Positions 43,504-51,671 are shown, counted from the stretch's first letter. The stretch: DNA of 64,000 bases from CAMDPA01 sp965223035 (GCA_965223035.1 OZ244980.1:2604001-2668000), one strand, 5' to 3'. The notes: generated from the letters alone by a model not told the origin. Numbers and translations: made by a program.

Positions 43504-43803
43504 GTGCCGATATCACCGATCACGCCGAGCGTCAACGCTCTGACTGCAGACGAAATCGCGCGCTGGCAGTGGCAGCTTTTGATCGACACGATTTTGCTGA
43601 GCCCCACCGTGTCGCCCACCGACGCGAGCGAGCAACTCGCCGAAATGGTGGCTTACATGGCCGTGCGCTCAGATCACGTTGCGTTTCGTGCCGCGCACAG
43701 CGAACGCATGCTCCGTATGCTGTCCGACGCGATCGAAAACCCCAGTATTTCGCGCGCGCAATTGGTCGCGTTCGCGCGTGAGGCCGCGCATGTGGCGCGC
43801 TGA
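43504..43803 (+). CDS. Helical phage protein of unknown function
   Basis: 99 residues beginning with GTG at 43504 and almost wholly helical (LTADEIARWQWQLLIDTILL, ASEQLAEMVAYMAVRSDHVA). No motif. A GC-rich hairpin without a T-run follows (43827-43852), possibly a weak terminator or attenuator. Confidence 0.5.
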   Translation: MPISPITPSVNALTADEIARWQWQLLIDTILLSPTVSPTDASEQLAEMVAYMAVRSDHVAFRAAHSERMLRMLSDAIENPSISRAQLVAFAREAAHVAR

Positions 43804-43882
43804 AATTCGTAAGCGTTGAACGCCAACGCCCGGGCTGGTCGGAGCCCGGGCGCGATAGCAACCGAAGACATGGAGATCAGCC

Positions 43883-43945
43883 ATGCCGACACAAGATGTA
43901 GGTGATTCGGTTAGGGTGAGCAACAAGATCGTGGAGGTGCTGTGA
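43883..43945 (+). CDS. 20-codon ORF coupled to the next gene
   Basis: ATG 43883 with GGAG seven bases upstream; encodes MPTQDVGDSVRVSNKIVEVL and stops at TGA 43943-43945, whose A begins the ATG of the next gene (TGATG). Such a short coupled frame may act as a translational leader or be a tiny protein. Confidence 0.35.
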   Translation: MPTQDVGDSVRVSNKIVEVL

Positions 43946-44256
43946 TGGAGATCTTGCCAATTCACATTGAGCGCTTCCTCGATAACGCCCGCGACTTCGA
44001 GGGCGAAAGTCTCGGCTTCCTCATGAAGATGATCATGGCAGGGGCGCTGCACGACACCTGGTCAGCGCATGACGACATTGCATTTTTGGGTGACATGCCA
44101 GACTTCGGCGTCACGGACTATGAGCGGGTTAAAGCTGAACTTATCGAAGGTGGTGCGATCGTCAAGCGTGGCGAGCGCTTGTATCTGACGCTTTGGGTCT
44201 TGGATAAGCTCGGCGTTGCCGCCGATCCCTGCGAGGCTGAGGGGAGGGCGCAATGA
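43945..44256 (+). CDS. Phage replication-region protein, DUF1376-like helical domain
   Basis: 103 residues starting MEILPIHIERFLDNARDFEG and continuing GFLMKMIMAGALHDTWSAHD, GVTDYERVKAELIEGG and LYLTLWVLDKLG. The layout (phage protein N-terminus, polar helix, a short wHTH) resembles the DUF1376 N-terminal domain found in phage replication initiators, also present two genes downstream. Its stop overlaps the next ATG. Confidence 0.5.
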   Translation: MEILPIHIERFLDNARDFEGESLGFLMKMIMAGALHDTWSAHDDIAFLGDMPDFGVTDYERVKAELIEGGAIVKRGERLYLTLWVLDKLGVAADPCEAEGRAQ

Positions 44257-44474
44257 GTGATGAAGAACGCAAGGCCGCCCTCATTGCGGACCTCTATGGG
44301 ATCGAGTTTGACGTCAACTTGTTCGTGCGCGCGGCGCTCAAGTTGACGCTTGAGGAAACCGGCGAACTCGTTCGAGCACTGAAGCGTGCCGATAAGGCGT
44401 CTAAGCCCAATCGCGAGCAGCGCATTTTGCATGCCGTGATGACACGCCCTCCAGTCGAGGAGGATGCAAGATGA
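44253..44474 (+). CDS. Small phage protein of unknown function
   Basis: 73 residues, charged and helical (ALIADLYGIEFDVNLFVRAA LKLTLEETGELVRALKRADK). It overlaps both the previous stop (ATGA) and the next start (ATGA), so it belongs to a tightly coupled replication operon. Confidence 0.55.
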   Translation: MSDEERKAALIADLYGIEFDVNLFVRAALKLTLEETGELVRALKRADKASKPNREQRILHAVMTRPPVEEDAR

Positions 44475-45919
44475 TCCCGCTCACGTTCATGAAGTTCTAT
44501 CCGAGCGATTGGCGCTCGGGATGCGCCAATCTGACCGTCACTGAGGAAGGGCTCTACATCAGGTGCTGCGCGTATATGGCCGAGGTGGGGTTGCCGATCC
44601 CCAGCGACGATCACGAGGCCGCCAGGAAGCTGCGCGTGAACCTCCTGCAGTACAGGAAGGTGATGGAGGCCTTGATCGGAAAAGGCAAGCTCATCCGCGC
44701 ACAGGGCGTCATCATCAACGAGCGCGTGCTGGAAGAAATGGACAAAGCGCGGCTGCGCAGCGATGCGGCTCGCAAGCGCGAAGCCAACAAAAAAGCGCGT
44801 CTCGAACGCATGATCACGGAGGCAATTGAAAAGGACCGCAAGGCGCGCCTGGAAGACCATCTGGCGCAGCATACCCCCCAGTATACCCCAGGGTATACCC
44901 CGGGGTTAACCCCCCAGTGTACCCCAGGGTGTACCCCAGGGTTAACCCCCCAGTATACCCCGGGGTATACCCTGGGGTTGGGTGAAGAAAACCTCAATGA
45001 AATCAGCGGGCCTCCGATCAGAGAGCCGCGCAAACAACGAGAAAAAACGCCAAAAAATGGGGTGCAGAGCTTAGAGCTTAGAGTCCAGAGCTTAGATTCT
45101 GGTAATATCTCTGTTGAGAGTCAGAGTTCCATAGAGACTCAGAATCCAGAACTACCAATGTCCGAAACCGGCGTTTCGGACGTGTGTTCGGATGACATGT
45201 CGCAGGGGGGCGAAAAACCCAAATCACCATCGCCGAAGCGCAAGGTCTATCCTCAATCATTCGAAGCGTTTTGGGCGGCCTGGATCAAGGCGCGTGGCGG
45301 CATCCGCGATCATTCCGACAAGGCGCCAGCCGCCAAGGCCTGGGCGGACTTGGGCGCCGATGACCGCGCCCGGGCAGTTGAGGCGGTGCAGCTGTTTTGG
45401 GACGACCACCGTCGGCAGATCAAGAACGGTGCCACGCATTCGCCGCTGCACGCGGAGCGCTACCTGAAGCGCGCCCGCTACAACACGCTTCTCGAAAACC
45501 AGGGCGAACAGCGTGCCAACCAGCCACGATGGCAGGATCAGGACAAAGTCGCCGTGCGCCCGGTCGAAACAACCGGCGAGGCTGTGGGGGACGGTGTCTA
45601 TTTGGATGACGAAGCCAAGATCATCCGCCACCGCGAATTCGCCATCAGTATGGCCGCGGTCGAATATCACCTGGCGACCGCCAACATCGATCTGACACCG
45701 GATCAGCAGCGAAAGCGAGCGCGCGAGGCGTCGATCGCGCATGCCTTGCAGTGGGCGGCGTCCATCGCGGCTGGCAAGCGTGCATTCGATGTGCTCCCGC
45801 GCGATCCCGCGTTGCTCATTCGTAGCGCGATTGTCAACCAACACAATCGCGATCTCACGGCCAAGGCCGCGCGGAGTAAAAGCAAGGCTTCAATCTTGAA
45901 GCGTGGCCACTTCGCTTAA
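44471..45919 (+). CDS. DUF1376-type phage replication initiator with iterons in its coding sequence
   Basis: 482 residues. The N-terminal domain (TFMKFYPSDWRSGCANLTVT EEGLYIRCCAYMAEVG ... RKVMEALIGKGKLIRAQGVI INERVLEEM) is the DUF1376 winged-helix type. A Lys/Arg-rich helix follows, then a repeat of about three 12-residue units (TPQYTPGYTPGL) encoded by the iterons at 44874-44981. Beyond a Ser/Glu/Gln-rich linker comes a C-terminal domain (YPQSFEAFWAAWIKARG, RAVEAVQLFWDDHRRQI). The lambda O protein has the same plan, with the origin lying inside the gene. Followed at once by a helicase. Confidence 0.8.
   Translation: MIPLTFMKFYPSDWRSGCANLTVTEEGLYIRCCAYMAEVGLPIPSDDHEAARKLRVNLLQYRKVMEALIGKGKLIRAQGVIINERVLEEMDKARLRSDAARKREANKKARLERMITEAIEKDRKARLEDHLAQHTPQYTPGYTPGLTPQCTPGCTPGLTPQYTPGYTLGLGEENLNEISGPPIREPRKQREKTPKNGVQSLELRVQSLDSGNISVESQSSIETQNPELPMSETGVSDVCSDDMSQGGEKPKSPSPKRKVYPQSFEAFWAAWIKARGGIRDHSDKAPAAKAWADLGADDRARAVEAVQLFWDDHRRQIKNGATHSPLHAERYLKRARYNTLLENQGEQRANQPRWQDQDKVAVRPVETTGEAVGDGVYLDDEAKIIRHREFAISMAAVEYHLATANIDLTPDQQRKRAREASIAHALQWAASIAAGKRAFDVLPRDPALLIRSAIVNQHNRDLTAKAARSKSKASILKRGHFA
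44874..44981 (+). repeat. Three 36-bp iterons, candidate phage replication origin
   Basis: Units 44874-44909, 44910-44945 and 44946-44981. Each begins CCCCCCAGT(A/G)TACCCC and has inner inverted repeats around (C/A)GGGGTATACCCCGGGG. Directly downstream (about 45040-45170) the DNA turns AT-richer, with repeated AGAGCTTAGAG motifs that could serve as an unwinding region. Placement within the initiator gene follows the lambdoid pattern. Confidence 0.7.
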
Positions 45920-45966
45920 CGTCTTCCCCGCCCTCAAGGACGAGGTTTCCAGCGCGGAAAACAACG

Positions 45967-46242
45967 ATGAATAGCAAGGACGCGAAGTTTCTCAATGATG
46001 CAATTACCGCTTTGGGTGATTGGGACAGCGACCCGATACGGGATGCTGCCGTTGACGGACAGGATTGGTGCACGGCGGCGCTCTGCATCCTGTCCGATAG
46101 CAAGACGGCCGATCTACCGTGGTGCCTCGTGACCGATTTGTGGAACATCGGCATCAGCAGTGACCGTGAACTAACTGCCATCGAGGTGACAAAAATTCAA
46201 ACCGCATTGGCGTGGTACGAGCGGGAGGTGCGCCATGGGTAA
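45967..46242 (+). CDS. Phage protein of unknown function
   Basis: 91 residues (SKDAKFLNDAITALGDWDSD, PWCLVTDLWNIGISSDRELT, KIQTALAWYEREVRHG). The last eight bases overlap the helicase start. Helical, with no motif. Position suggests a helicase loader or accessory factor, which is a guess only. Confidence 0.55.
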   Translation: MNSKDAKFLNDAITALGDWDSDPIRDAAVDGQDWCTAALCILSDSKTADLPWCLVTDLWNIGISSDRELTAIEVTKIQTALAWYEREVRHG

Positions 46243-47461
46243 CCTGAAATTGCTGCTGTGTGCCAACGAAGAAGATCGGGACGCATTGCGCTGGGCCGGC
46301 TATCGCTCGGTCCACATCGCGCCGACGGTAGAGAGCCTATTTGTGCCGACCTGTGACGGCTACCAGATCGATCCGCGGTTGGTGATCATAGACCGTTTCG
46401 TGCTGGCCTATCCCCTCGGGTGGGAGGAGGTGCGCGACGCCGTGGCCATGCGGTTGGGCGACCTCAAGTGCCGTTGGGTCGACTGGGGTGCTGAAGTTAA
46501 GGGCCCAACGGAACTGACGCCGGAGGATGCTCGCAGTGCGGTCGAACATGCGCGCCCGATGTGGACGGACGAGATTTGCGTCCTGTCGGACGTGCCCGAC
46601 ATCGGGAAGGTCAAGACCTTTGCAACTGGCTTTGCCCGGTTGGACAAACACGGCACACGCCTGATACGGCCAGCCTTCATGACGGTGGTCGGGCCGTATT
46701 CATCGGGCAAGAGCGTGTTGATCCGACAGCTGTGCTGCAATTTGTGGCGACTACACGGCTGGCGCTCGCTCATCACGGCATTCGAGGAAAAGATCAAGCC
46801 GAAGTACCACCACGAATTGCGGCGCAATTTGATCGGCAAGAACGAGTACTCGAATGCGAATGGCGAAGAGTCGTGGCGGACAAAGCTGGCCAGCGCATGG
46901 GATGAAGCGGACATCATCGCTGCAGATGAACAGATCGAGCGAGGCTTTCGCTTTTTGCGTCGTAAGCGCAATACATTGCTGGATGGCGAGCGGTTGCTCG
47001 ATCGCATTGAGTATGCGGTGCGGGTATACGGGCTGGAGGTTGTGGTTGTCGATCCCTGGAATGAGATTGATCACAGCATTCCGAGCGGCGAGTCTCGCAC
47101 TGTGTACATGGGCAAGTTGATCATGCGGTTGAAACAGCTTTCGGATGATTACAATCTGCTGATGATCGTGTTGGTCCATCCACCGAAAGACAGTACCGCA
47201 CATCGTTCATCAGAGTATCGGCTCATGACGCTCAACGACGCGGCGGATTCAGCGCATTTCGGCAACAAATCCGACATTGGATGGTGTATGTGGCGGCCGA
47301 CCATGGCCGACGATTGTCCCAGTCGTCTGCACATCGACAAAGTCAAGGATCACGAACTGCTCGGAAAGCCGACACTCGCAGAGCTTCACCTCGACCAGGG
47401 GCTCGGGCGGTTCGCAGTCACGCGCATCGGCTTTGATATCCTCGCTGATGACGGTGACTAA
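46235..47461 (+). CDS. Phage primase-helicase-like protein: degenerate TOPRIM plus RecA/DnaB-type ATPase
   Basis: 408 residues. Residues 1-125 look like a TOPRIM fold with lost acidic sites (LLLCANEEDRDALRWAGYRS VHIAP, LVIIDRFVLAYPLGWEEVRD AVAMRLG). A linker (FATGFARLDKHG) leads to the RecA-like domain with Walker A VGPYSSGKSVL (153-160), a signature AFEEKI, Walker B LEVVVVDPWNEID and sensor MIVLVHPPKD. This is the T7 gp4-like order minus the zinc finger, and GWCMWRP supports a hexameric helicase. It probably unwinds DNA at the origin in the preceding gene. Whether it primes is doubtful, because the TOPRIM Glu/DxD residues are not seen. Confidence 0.8.
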   Translation: MGNLKLLLCANEEDRDALRWAGYRSVHIAPTVESLFVPTCDGYQIDPRLVIIDRFVLAYPLGWEEVRDAVAMRLGDLKCRWVDWGAEVKGPTELTPEDARSAVEHARPMWTDEICVLSDVPDIGKVKTFATGFARLDKHGTRLIRPAFMTVVGPYSSGKSVLIRQLCCNLWRLHGWRSLITAFEEKIKPKYHHELRRNLIGKNEYSNANGEESWRTKLASAWDEADIIAADEQIERGFRFLRRKRNTLLDGERLLDRIEYAVRVYGLEVVVVDPWNEIDHSIPSGESRTVYMGKLIMRLKQLSDDYNLLMIVLVHPPKDSTAHRSSEYRLMTLNDAADSAHFGNKSDIGWCMWRPTMADDCPSRLHIDKVKDHELLGKPTLAELHLDQGLGRFAVTRIGFDILADDGD

Positions 47462-47679
47462 CCAGATTGTCCTGCGTGCCAACCAACCCAAGACGGGGAA
47501 CCACCACGTGCACGCTGGACTCAACTATCGATTTAGTTTGAGTGGTGCCGTTGGCAACGCAAGATAGTCAATAAAAAAGGCCGTATGGCGTGATTTTCGG
47601 GCTTGTCGTGCGACCTGATTGTACATTAATAACTGAGTTTAACTATGAGATGCTTGAGTCTCGGATTGGAGCTGCAACG

Positions 47680-48383
47680 ATGACATCGATCGAGGCACAA
47701 GGCGAGCTGATACCGATCGCGGAGCGGGACGGCATTCAGACTGTCAATGCGCGTGAGCTGCACGCGTTCTTGGGGGTCGGGAAAGATTTTTCGACCTGGA
47801 TCAAAGGCCGGATCGAGCAGTACAACTTCTTGGAAAACCGGGATTTTATTTGCTCCCCCGTTTTGGGGAGTAAACACGGCGGGCATAATGCCATCGACTA
47901 CCACCTGACCCTCGACATGGCCAAGGAGTTGGCCATGGTCGAGCGGACCGACAAAGGACGCCAGGCGCGCCAGTACTTCATCGAATGCGAGCGGCGGGCC
48001 AAGGCTGCGGCCGCCGAGCCGTCCGGGCTCATGCAGGCGCTGGACAATCCCGATGTGCTGCGCTCGACGCTGTTGATGTATACGGAACGCGTCATTGCCT
48101 TGGAGGAGACGGTCGAACAGCAACGGCCCAAGGTCGAGGCGCTCAAGCGCATCGCCGAGGCCGAGGGTTCGCTCAGCATCACGGAAACGGCCAAGGCGCT
48201 GCAAGTGCAGCCAAAGCAGCTGTTTGCCTATCTGAGCCAGCACGGCTGGATTTACCGGCGGCCCGGCGGCTCGATTTGGCTTGGCTATCAAGCGCGCGTC
48301 GCCTCGGGTGATTTGGAGCACAAGGTCACGACAATTTTGCGCGGCGACGGCACCGAAAAAGTTTGCGAGCAAGTGCGCGTGAC
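47680..48383 (+). pseudogene. AntA/AntB-KilAC phage antirepressor, cut by IS605 copy B
   Basis: From ATG 47680 (GGAG eight bases upstream): AntA/AntB domain (TVNARELHAFLGVGKDFSTW IKGRI, NFLENRDFIC, DYHLTLDMAKELAMVERTDK GRQARQYFIECERR) and the first part of KilAC (LSITETAKALQVQPKQLFAY LSQHGWIYRR, GTEKVCEQVRVT). The element inserts at 48384 in the last strand of KilAC (normally ...QVRVTPKGLARLA), so the natural C-terminus is replaced by about 33 residues read from the IS. Antirepressors of this type relieve CI repression. Residual function is possible because only the end is missing. Confidence 0.85.
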
Positions 48384-49803
48384 CATCTTTTGCGCCGCGC
48401 ATGCTCCTTCCAAGCGCAGCTTGGTCGGCGATAGCGGCGCGCCAGCTATGCTGGCTTTGCTTGCTTCTCGACGTACAGCTTGAGGACCGATAGGGGGGCC
48501 CCGCCGCATGCAAGCCCGAAGTACGATCGGCACCATGATTCCCGTCAACCGCCGCCTCACCTATAAGCTGTATCCGACGGCCAAGCAGGCGGCGGCGTTG
48601 GAGCATCACTGCGACATGCTGCGGCGGCTCTACAACGCCGCGCTGGAAGAACGCATCGATGCCTACCGCAAGGCGGGCAAGACCATCACCTTTGCCGACC
48701 AGTGCCGCTCGCTCACGCGCATCCGAGCGGACGATCCCGACTATGCCGCAATCCACACCCATGCCGGCCAGGTCGTGCTGAAGCGGCTGCAACGTGCATT
48801 CGAGAACTTTTGGCGGCGCTGTAAGGCCGGTCAGGACCCCGGCTTTCCGCGCTTCAAGAGCAAGGATCGGTTCAAGGGGTTCGGCTTCAAACAGCACGGC
48901 AACGGCTTCCGGTTCGATCCAAGCTTCGATGCCGATGGCAACTGGAAGCATGGCACGGTGCGGATTGCCGGCATCGGCACGATGCAAGCGCGTGGTGAAG
49001 CGCGCGCGTTTGGTCAGCGCATCCGCGATTGCTCGATCATGCGCAAGGCGGATGGCTGGTTCTTGTCGCTGGTTGTCGAATGCCATCCGCAGCGCATTTG
49101 CGGAACTGCCGAAGCCGGTCTCGACTGGGGCATCGAGACGTTTGCAACGCTGGCCTATGCGCCGGGTGAATACGACCGATTCGCCAACGATCGACCGCTG
49201 GCCGACGCGCAAGAGGCACTGAAGAACGAGCAACGCACGTTGTCCAAGGCGCTGCGTGGCAAGCGGTCGAAACGCGCGGCCAAGGCGCGCAAGGCGATGG
49301 CGCGGCGCTGGCGTAAGATCGCCAACAGACGCAAGGATCGCAACCATCAAATCAGCGCGGCGCTGGTTGCCACGCATGGCCTGATTGGCACCGAGGATTT
49401 GGCGATCAAGACCCTGTCGGCGAGCGCCAAGGGATCGATCGACAAACCTGGCAAGCGCGTCAAACAGAAGGCTGGCCTCAATCGCGCCATTCTGGATGCC
49501 ACGCCGGGGCGTTTCCTTTCGATGCTCGCATACAAAGCGGCGGAAGCTGGATGCGAGCTGGTGATGATCGACACGCGCACGCATCGGCCGTCCCAGACGT
49601 GCCCTGGCTGCGGTTGCGTGGCGAAAAAGCCCTTGCAGCAACGGGAGCATCGCTGCGGCTGCGGGTTTGTCGCGACCCGCGATCAGGCCGCCGCGCTCCA
49701 CATGCTCACTGTTGCGCGACAGGTTTTGGGTCGGGAATCGGCCCGAGCGGCGAAAGCCGCTTGAAACCCCATCCAATCGATCGATTGGGTGGGGTAGTTC
49801 ATC
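48384..49803 (+). mobile_element. IS200/IS605 element, copy B (tnpA lost)
   Basis: Left end CATCTTTTGCGCC after TGAC, a 110-bp left arm shared with copies A and C, then directly tnpB. The tnpA gene is missing except for a few codons (CGCCGCATG). Right end GTAGTTCATC after the palindrome CCCCATCCAATCGATCGATT GGGTGGGG. It depends on a tnpA in trans, as from copies A or C. Confidence 0.9.
48535..49764 (+). CDS. tnpB: TnpB RNA-guided nuclease, full length
   Basis: 409 residues from ATG 48535. N-terminal RRLTYKLYPTAKQAAALEHH, wedge region (GFPRFKSKDRFKGFGFK), RuvC I with Asp in EAGLDWGIETFA, RuvC II with Glu in GTEDLAIKTL, zinc finger CPGCGC...HRCGCG and RuvC III with Asp in TRDQAAALHML. All three acidic residues are present. 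By analogy TnpB uses an RNA made from the right end of the element (here the hairpin region at 49740-49803) as guide. It is the only apparently active tnpB in the window. Confidence 0.93.
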   Translation: MIPVNRRLTYKLYPTAKQAAALEHHCDMLRRLYNAALEERIDAYRKAGKTITFADQCRSLTRIRADDPDYAAIHTHAGQVVLKRLQRAFENFWRRCKAGQDPGFPRFKSKDRFKGFGFKQHGNGFRFDPSFDADGNWKHGTVRIAGIGTMQARGEARAFGQRIRDCSIMRKADGWFLSLVVECHPQRICGTAEAGLDWGIETFATLAYAPGEYDRFANDRPLADAQEALKNEQRTLSKALRGKRSKRAAKARKAMARRWRKIANRRKDRNHQISAALVATHGLIGTEDLAIKTLSASAKGSIDKPGKRVKQKAGLNRAILDATPGRFLSMLAYKAAEAGCELVMIDTRTHRPSQTCPGCGCVAKKPLQQREHRCGCGFVATRDQAAALHMLTVARQVLGRESARAAKAA

Positions 49804-49986
49804 GGCTTGCTCGAAGGCCTGGAGCGGCGCGGCATTATCCGCCGACTGCCCAGGCGGGCACGTGCAATCGAAGTTCTGCAACCCAGTGAGTGGCGTGAGA
49901 TGTGGTTCGGTTTCAACACGAACAGCAAGCAGCTTGAGCCATGGTCGATCAAACAAAAAAAAACGGGCACGTCGAGTCGACCCTGA
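49804..49986 (+). pseudogene. LexA-like winged-helix fragment right of IS605 copy B
   Basis: Frame reads GLLEGLERRGIIRRLPRRAR AIEVL and a polar tail to TGA at 49984-49986. The phrase is the end of the LexA DNA-binding domain (LExRGxIRRLPxRARAIE). The 5' part is lost at the IS. It is not in frame with the antirepressor on the other side, so the two flanks were probably two genes, with a deletion at insertion. Confidence 0.45.
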
Positions 49987-50174
49987 CGCGCGGCGAGATC
50001 CTGGCCAATCTCCAGGTCGGCCAGCCACCCGCCGAGTCGTTGCCGGCATGCACGCGTTTGGCCATCGATTGGTACGGTGATGTTGCCGTCGAGTTTGATC
50101 CAATAACCTGGCACCGGCTTGGTGTGTGCGTCAAAACCGACGGAGGTGACGCACGTGTCCGACTGGACCCCTGA
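49941..50174 (+). CDS. Small phage protein of unknown function
   Basis: 77 residues from ATG 49941 (MVDQTKKNGHVESTLTRGEI, PACTRLAIDWYGDVAVEFDP). It overlaps the LexA-like tail in another frame and the following gcrA start by 20 bp. The compact charged sequence looks genuine, but no family is known to me. Confidence 0.5.
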   Translation: MVDQTKKNGHVESTLTRGEILANLQVGQPPAESLPACTRLAIDWYGDVAVEFDPITWHRLGVCVKTDGGDARVRLDP

Positions 50175-50724
50175 GCGCATCGACAAATTGAAAGAATTGG
50201 CAGCCGCAGGCCTATCGGCCAGTCAGATCGCCAAACGCCTGTGCGGGGTGACGCGCTCTGCCGTGTTGGGCAAACTCTACCGCATGGGCATCCCTTCGAA
50301 CACGCGGCAAAATGGCGATCATGCACAGGGGAAAAAGCCCCGCCGCAACGCTGTAAGCAAGCGCAAAAGCGAAGGTGCGGCGCAGCGAATGGAGCCGGCC
50401 GTCGCGCAGGTCAACGACGATGATGGCCTGCCGATCGCCGCGTTCGACGACGATGCCCGGGCGGTCATGGCGCGCATGGAGGCGGAGGCGAGGGCACGAC
50501 GTGCAGCTGGCGATGCCATTCATGTCTTCGACATCGCACACGATCAGTGTCGCTACGTTTTGGGCGAGCCCGAAGATTTGCTGATGTGCGGGCGTGCCGT
50601 GTGGCCTGGCACGACCATGTGCCCCGGCCACATGCGCCGGTGTTGCGGCGTCTTTCTTCGACGAAAACGACCGGTGCACGCCGCGCCCAACGTGACGCAA
50701 AGAAACCCGGTCTTGGCGAAGTGA
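50155..50724 (+). CDS. gcrA: GcrA-family regulator, phage-encoded
   Basis: 189 residues from GTG 50155 with GGAGG upstream (SDWTPERIDKLKELAAAGLS ASQIAKRLCGVTRSAVLGKL YRMG). This is the GcrA HTH domain. A long charged linker leads to a Cys-rich end (DIAHDQCRYVLGEPEDLLMC GRAV ... MCPGHMRRC) resembling the C-terminal part of GcrA, which contacts sigma70 domain 2. Host GcrA activates methylated cell-cycle promoters in alphaproteobacteria. A phage copy may redirect transcription. The stop overlaps the next start (TGATG). Confidence 0.88.
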   Translation: MSDWTPERIDKLKELAAAGLSASQIAKRLCGVTRSAVLGKLYRMGIPSNTRQNGDHAQGKKPRRNAVSKRKSEGAAQRMEPAVAQVNDDDGLPIAAFDDDARAVMARMEAEARARRAAGDAIHVFDIAHDQCRYVLGEPEDLLMCGRAVWPGTTMCPGHMRRCCGVFLRRKRPVHAAPNVTQRNPVLAK

Positions 50725-51260
50725 TGAGCGCAGCAAGGATTTATTTGGGGCGCGGGCCCAACGAGCCGCCCAGCAGCCGCGAGGAAGCGGAACTGCGGGT
50801 GTTACGCGCTCTGGCGACGGAGCGTCAACCCGATATTGTGCGCAGCGTCGCGCTGGGTGTCGCCCGCTCCTGGCCGATTTACACCCACGACGACGAGGAG
50901 ATGCAGGCGATCATTGAGCGGCGTGAGCAGGAGGAGCGCGAGATGACACATCTCGACGTGTTCGAACCCGACCTGCGTGATCGGACCGATTGGGACACGG
51001 CGCTGATGTGGTTCGGCGCGATCAATCCACCGTCGCAGTGGCATAACGGCCGCGAGCTGTGGAGCTATAACCGCACCCAAAAAATCATCCGCCTTCGCAG
51101 TTTTGGCCTGCAACAATCGCGCCAGCCGTCCTGGGAATGGATCGCAGATGCCATGCGTCTGCGGTCTCGCTACATGGCAAAGCAGGAGTACGAGCACGGC
51201 ATCGACGGCATTTGGCGCGCCGCGCGCGGGAAGGATTGGAACAGACCGCAGCGCGCATAG
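50724..51260 (+). CDS. Phage protein of unknown function (DUF6362-like?)
   Basis: 178 residues from ATG 50724, coupled to gcrA. The second half (TDWDTALMWFGAINPPSQWH, EWIADAMRLRSRYMAKQEY) recalls the helix-turn-helix proteins that follow GcrA in alphaproteobacterial prophages, though the match is from memory and weak. It is highly charged and probably cytoplasmic. Confidence 0.55.
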   Translation: MSAARIYLGRGPNEPPSSREEAELRVLRALATERQPDIVRSVALGVARSWPIYTHDDEEMQAIIERREQEEREMTHLDVFEPDLRDRTDWDTALMWFGAINPPSQWHNGRELWSYNRTQKIIRLRSFGLQQSRQPSWEWIADAMRLRSRYMAKQEYEHGIDGIWRAARGKDWNRPQRA

Positions 51261-51271
51261 GGTGGCAGCCC

Positions 51272-51526
51272 ATGTGCAGATCGATCATCGTTCGGGACAT
51301 GGAAGGTGGGCCGGTCAAGACCGTCATTTCGCGCATCCGTGACGCGCGGCGGTTTTTTGGGCGCCGGCGCCTGGTCGTGCGGCCGGGATATCCGAGCGGG
51401 ATCGAGAGCAGCCATTGCTGTCTATGCCCGCTCAATGTGCAGCTGACTGCTGAGGCCAGCGGATATGTGTACCGGCATGACGTCATGGACGACGAGATTT
51501 GGCCGGCGACGTCGGAGGCAAAATGA
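51272..51526 (+). CDS. Small phage protein with Cys cluster
   Basis: 84 residues from ATG 51272: MCRSIIVRDMEGGPVKTVIS, VVRPGYPSGIESSHCCLCPL. Contains C-C-x-C. Function unknown. It follows the preceding stop by 11 bp. Confidence 0.4.
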   Translation: MCRSIIVRDMEGGPVKTVISRIRDARRFFGRRRLVVRPGYPSGIESSHCCLCPLNVQLTAEASGYVYRHDVMDDEIWPATSEAK

Positions 51527-51545
51527 CAACGAAAGCAGGGGCACC

Positions 51546-51656
51546 ATGATCATCGGTCTCGTTGGCGCCAAGGGCGCAGGTAAAAGCACGGTCGCGCGAT
51601 ACCTGGTATACGCGCATGGCTTGGTGCCCCGTCCTTTACGGCGGGGAAGAGGTTAA
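51546..51656 (+). pseudogene. 5' fragment of a deoxynucleoside monophosphate kinase gene
   Basis: ATG 51546 begins MIIGLVGAKGAGKSTVARYL VYAHG, the P-loop start of phage dNMP kinases or related P-loop NTPases. After 26 codons the sequence enters a hairpin derived from an IS end and stops at 51654-51656. The remaining gene is absent downstream, so most of it was deleted. Confidence 0.65.
51623..51656 (+). repeat. Solo TnpB-element end (hairpin remnant)
   Basis: GGTGCCCCGTCCTTTACGGC GGGGAAGAGGTTAA. Its left half matches the left edge and its right half the right edge of the TnpB element at 55151-55630, as if the interior were lost. It sits in the kinase gene fragment. Confidence 0.7.
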
Positions 51657-51671
51657 ATCAAAGACGAGACG

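Noticed and set aside
43827..43852. GC-rich hairpin as a rho-independent terminator
   Set aside because: No T-run follows and the genes on both sides are in the same direction with close spacing.
47626..50103. 825-codon minus-strand open frame
   Set aside because: It runs antisense through the antirepressor, the full tnpB and the next gene, all of which have clear domains on the plus strand.
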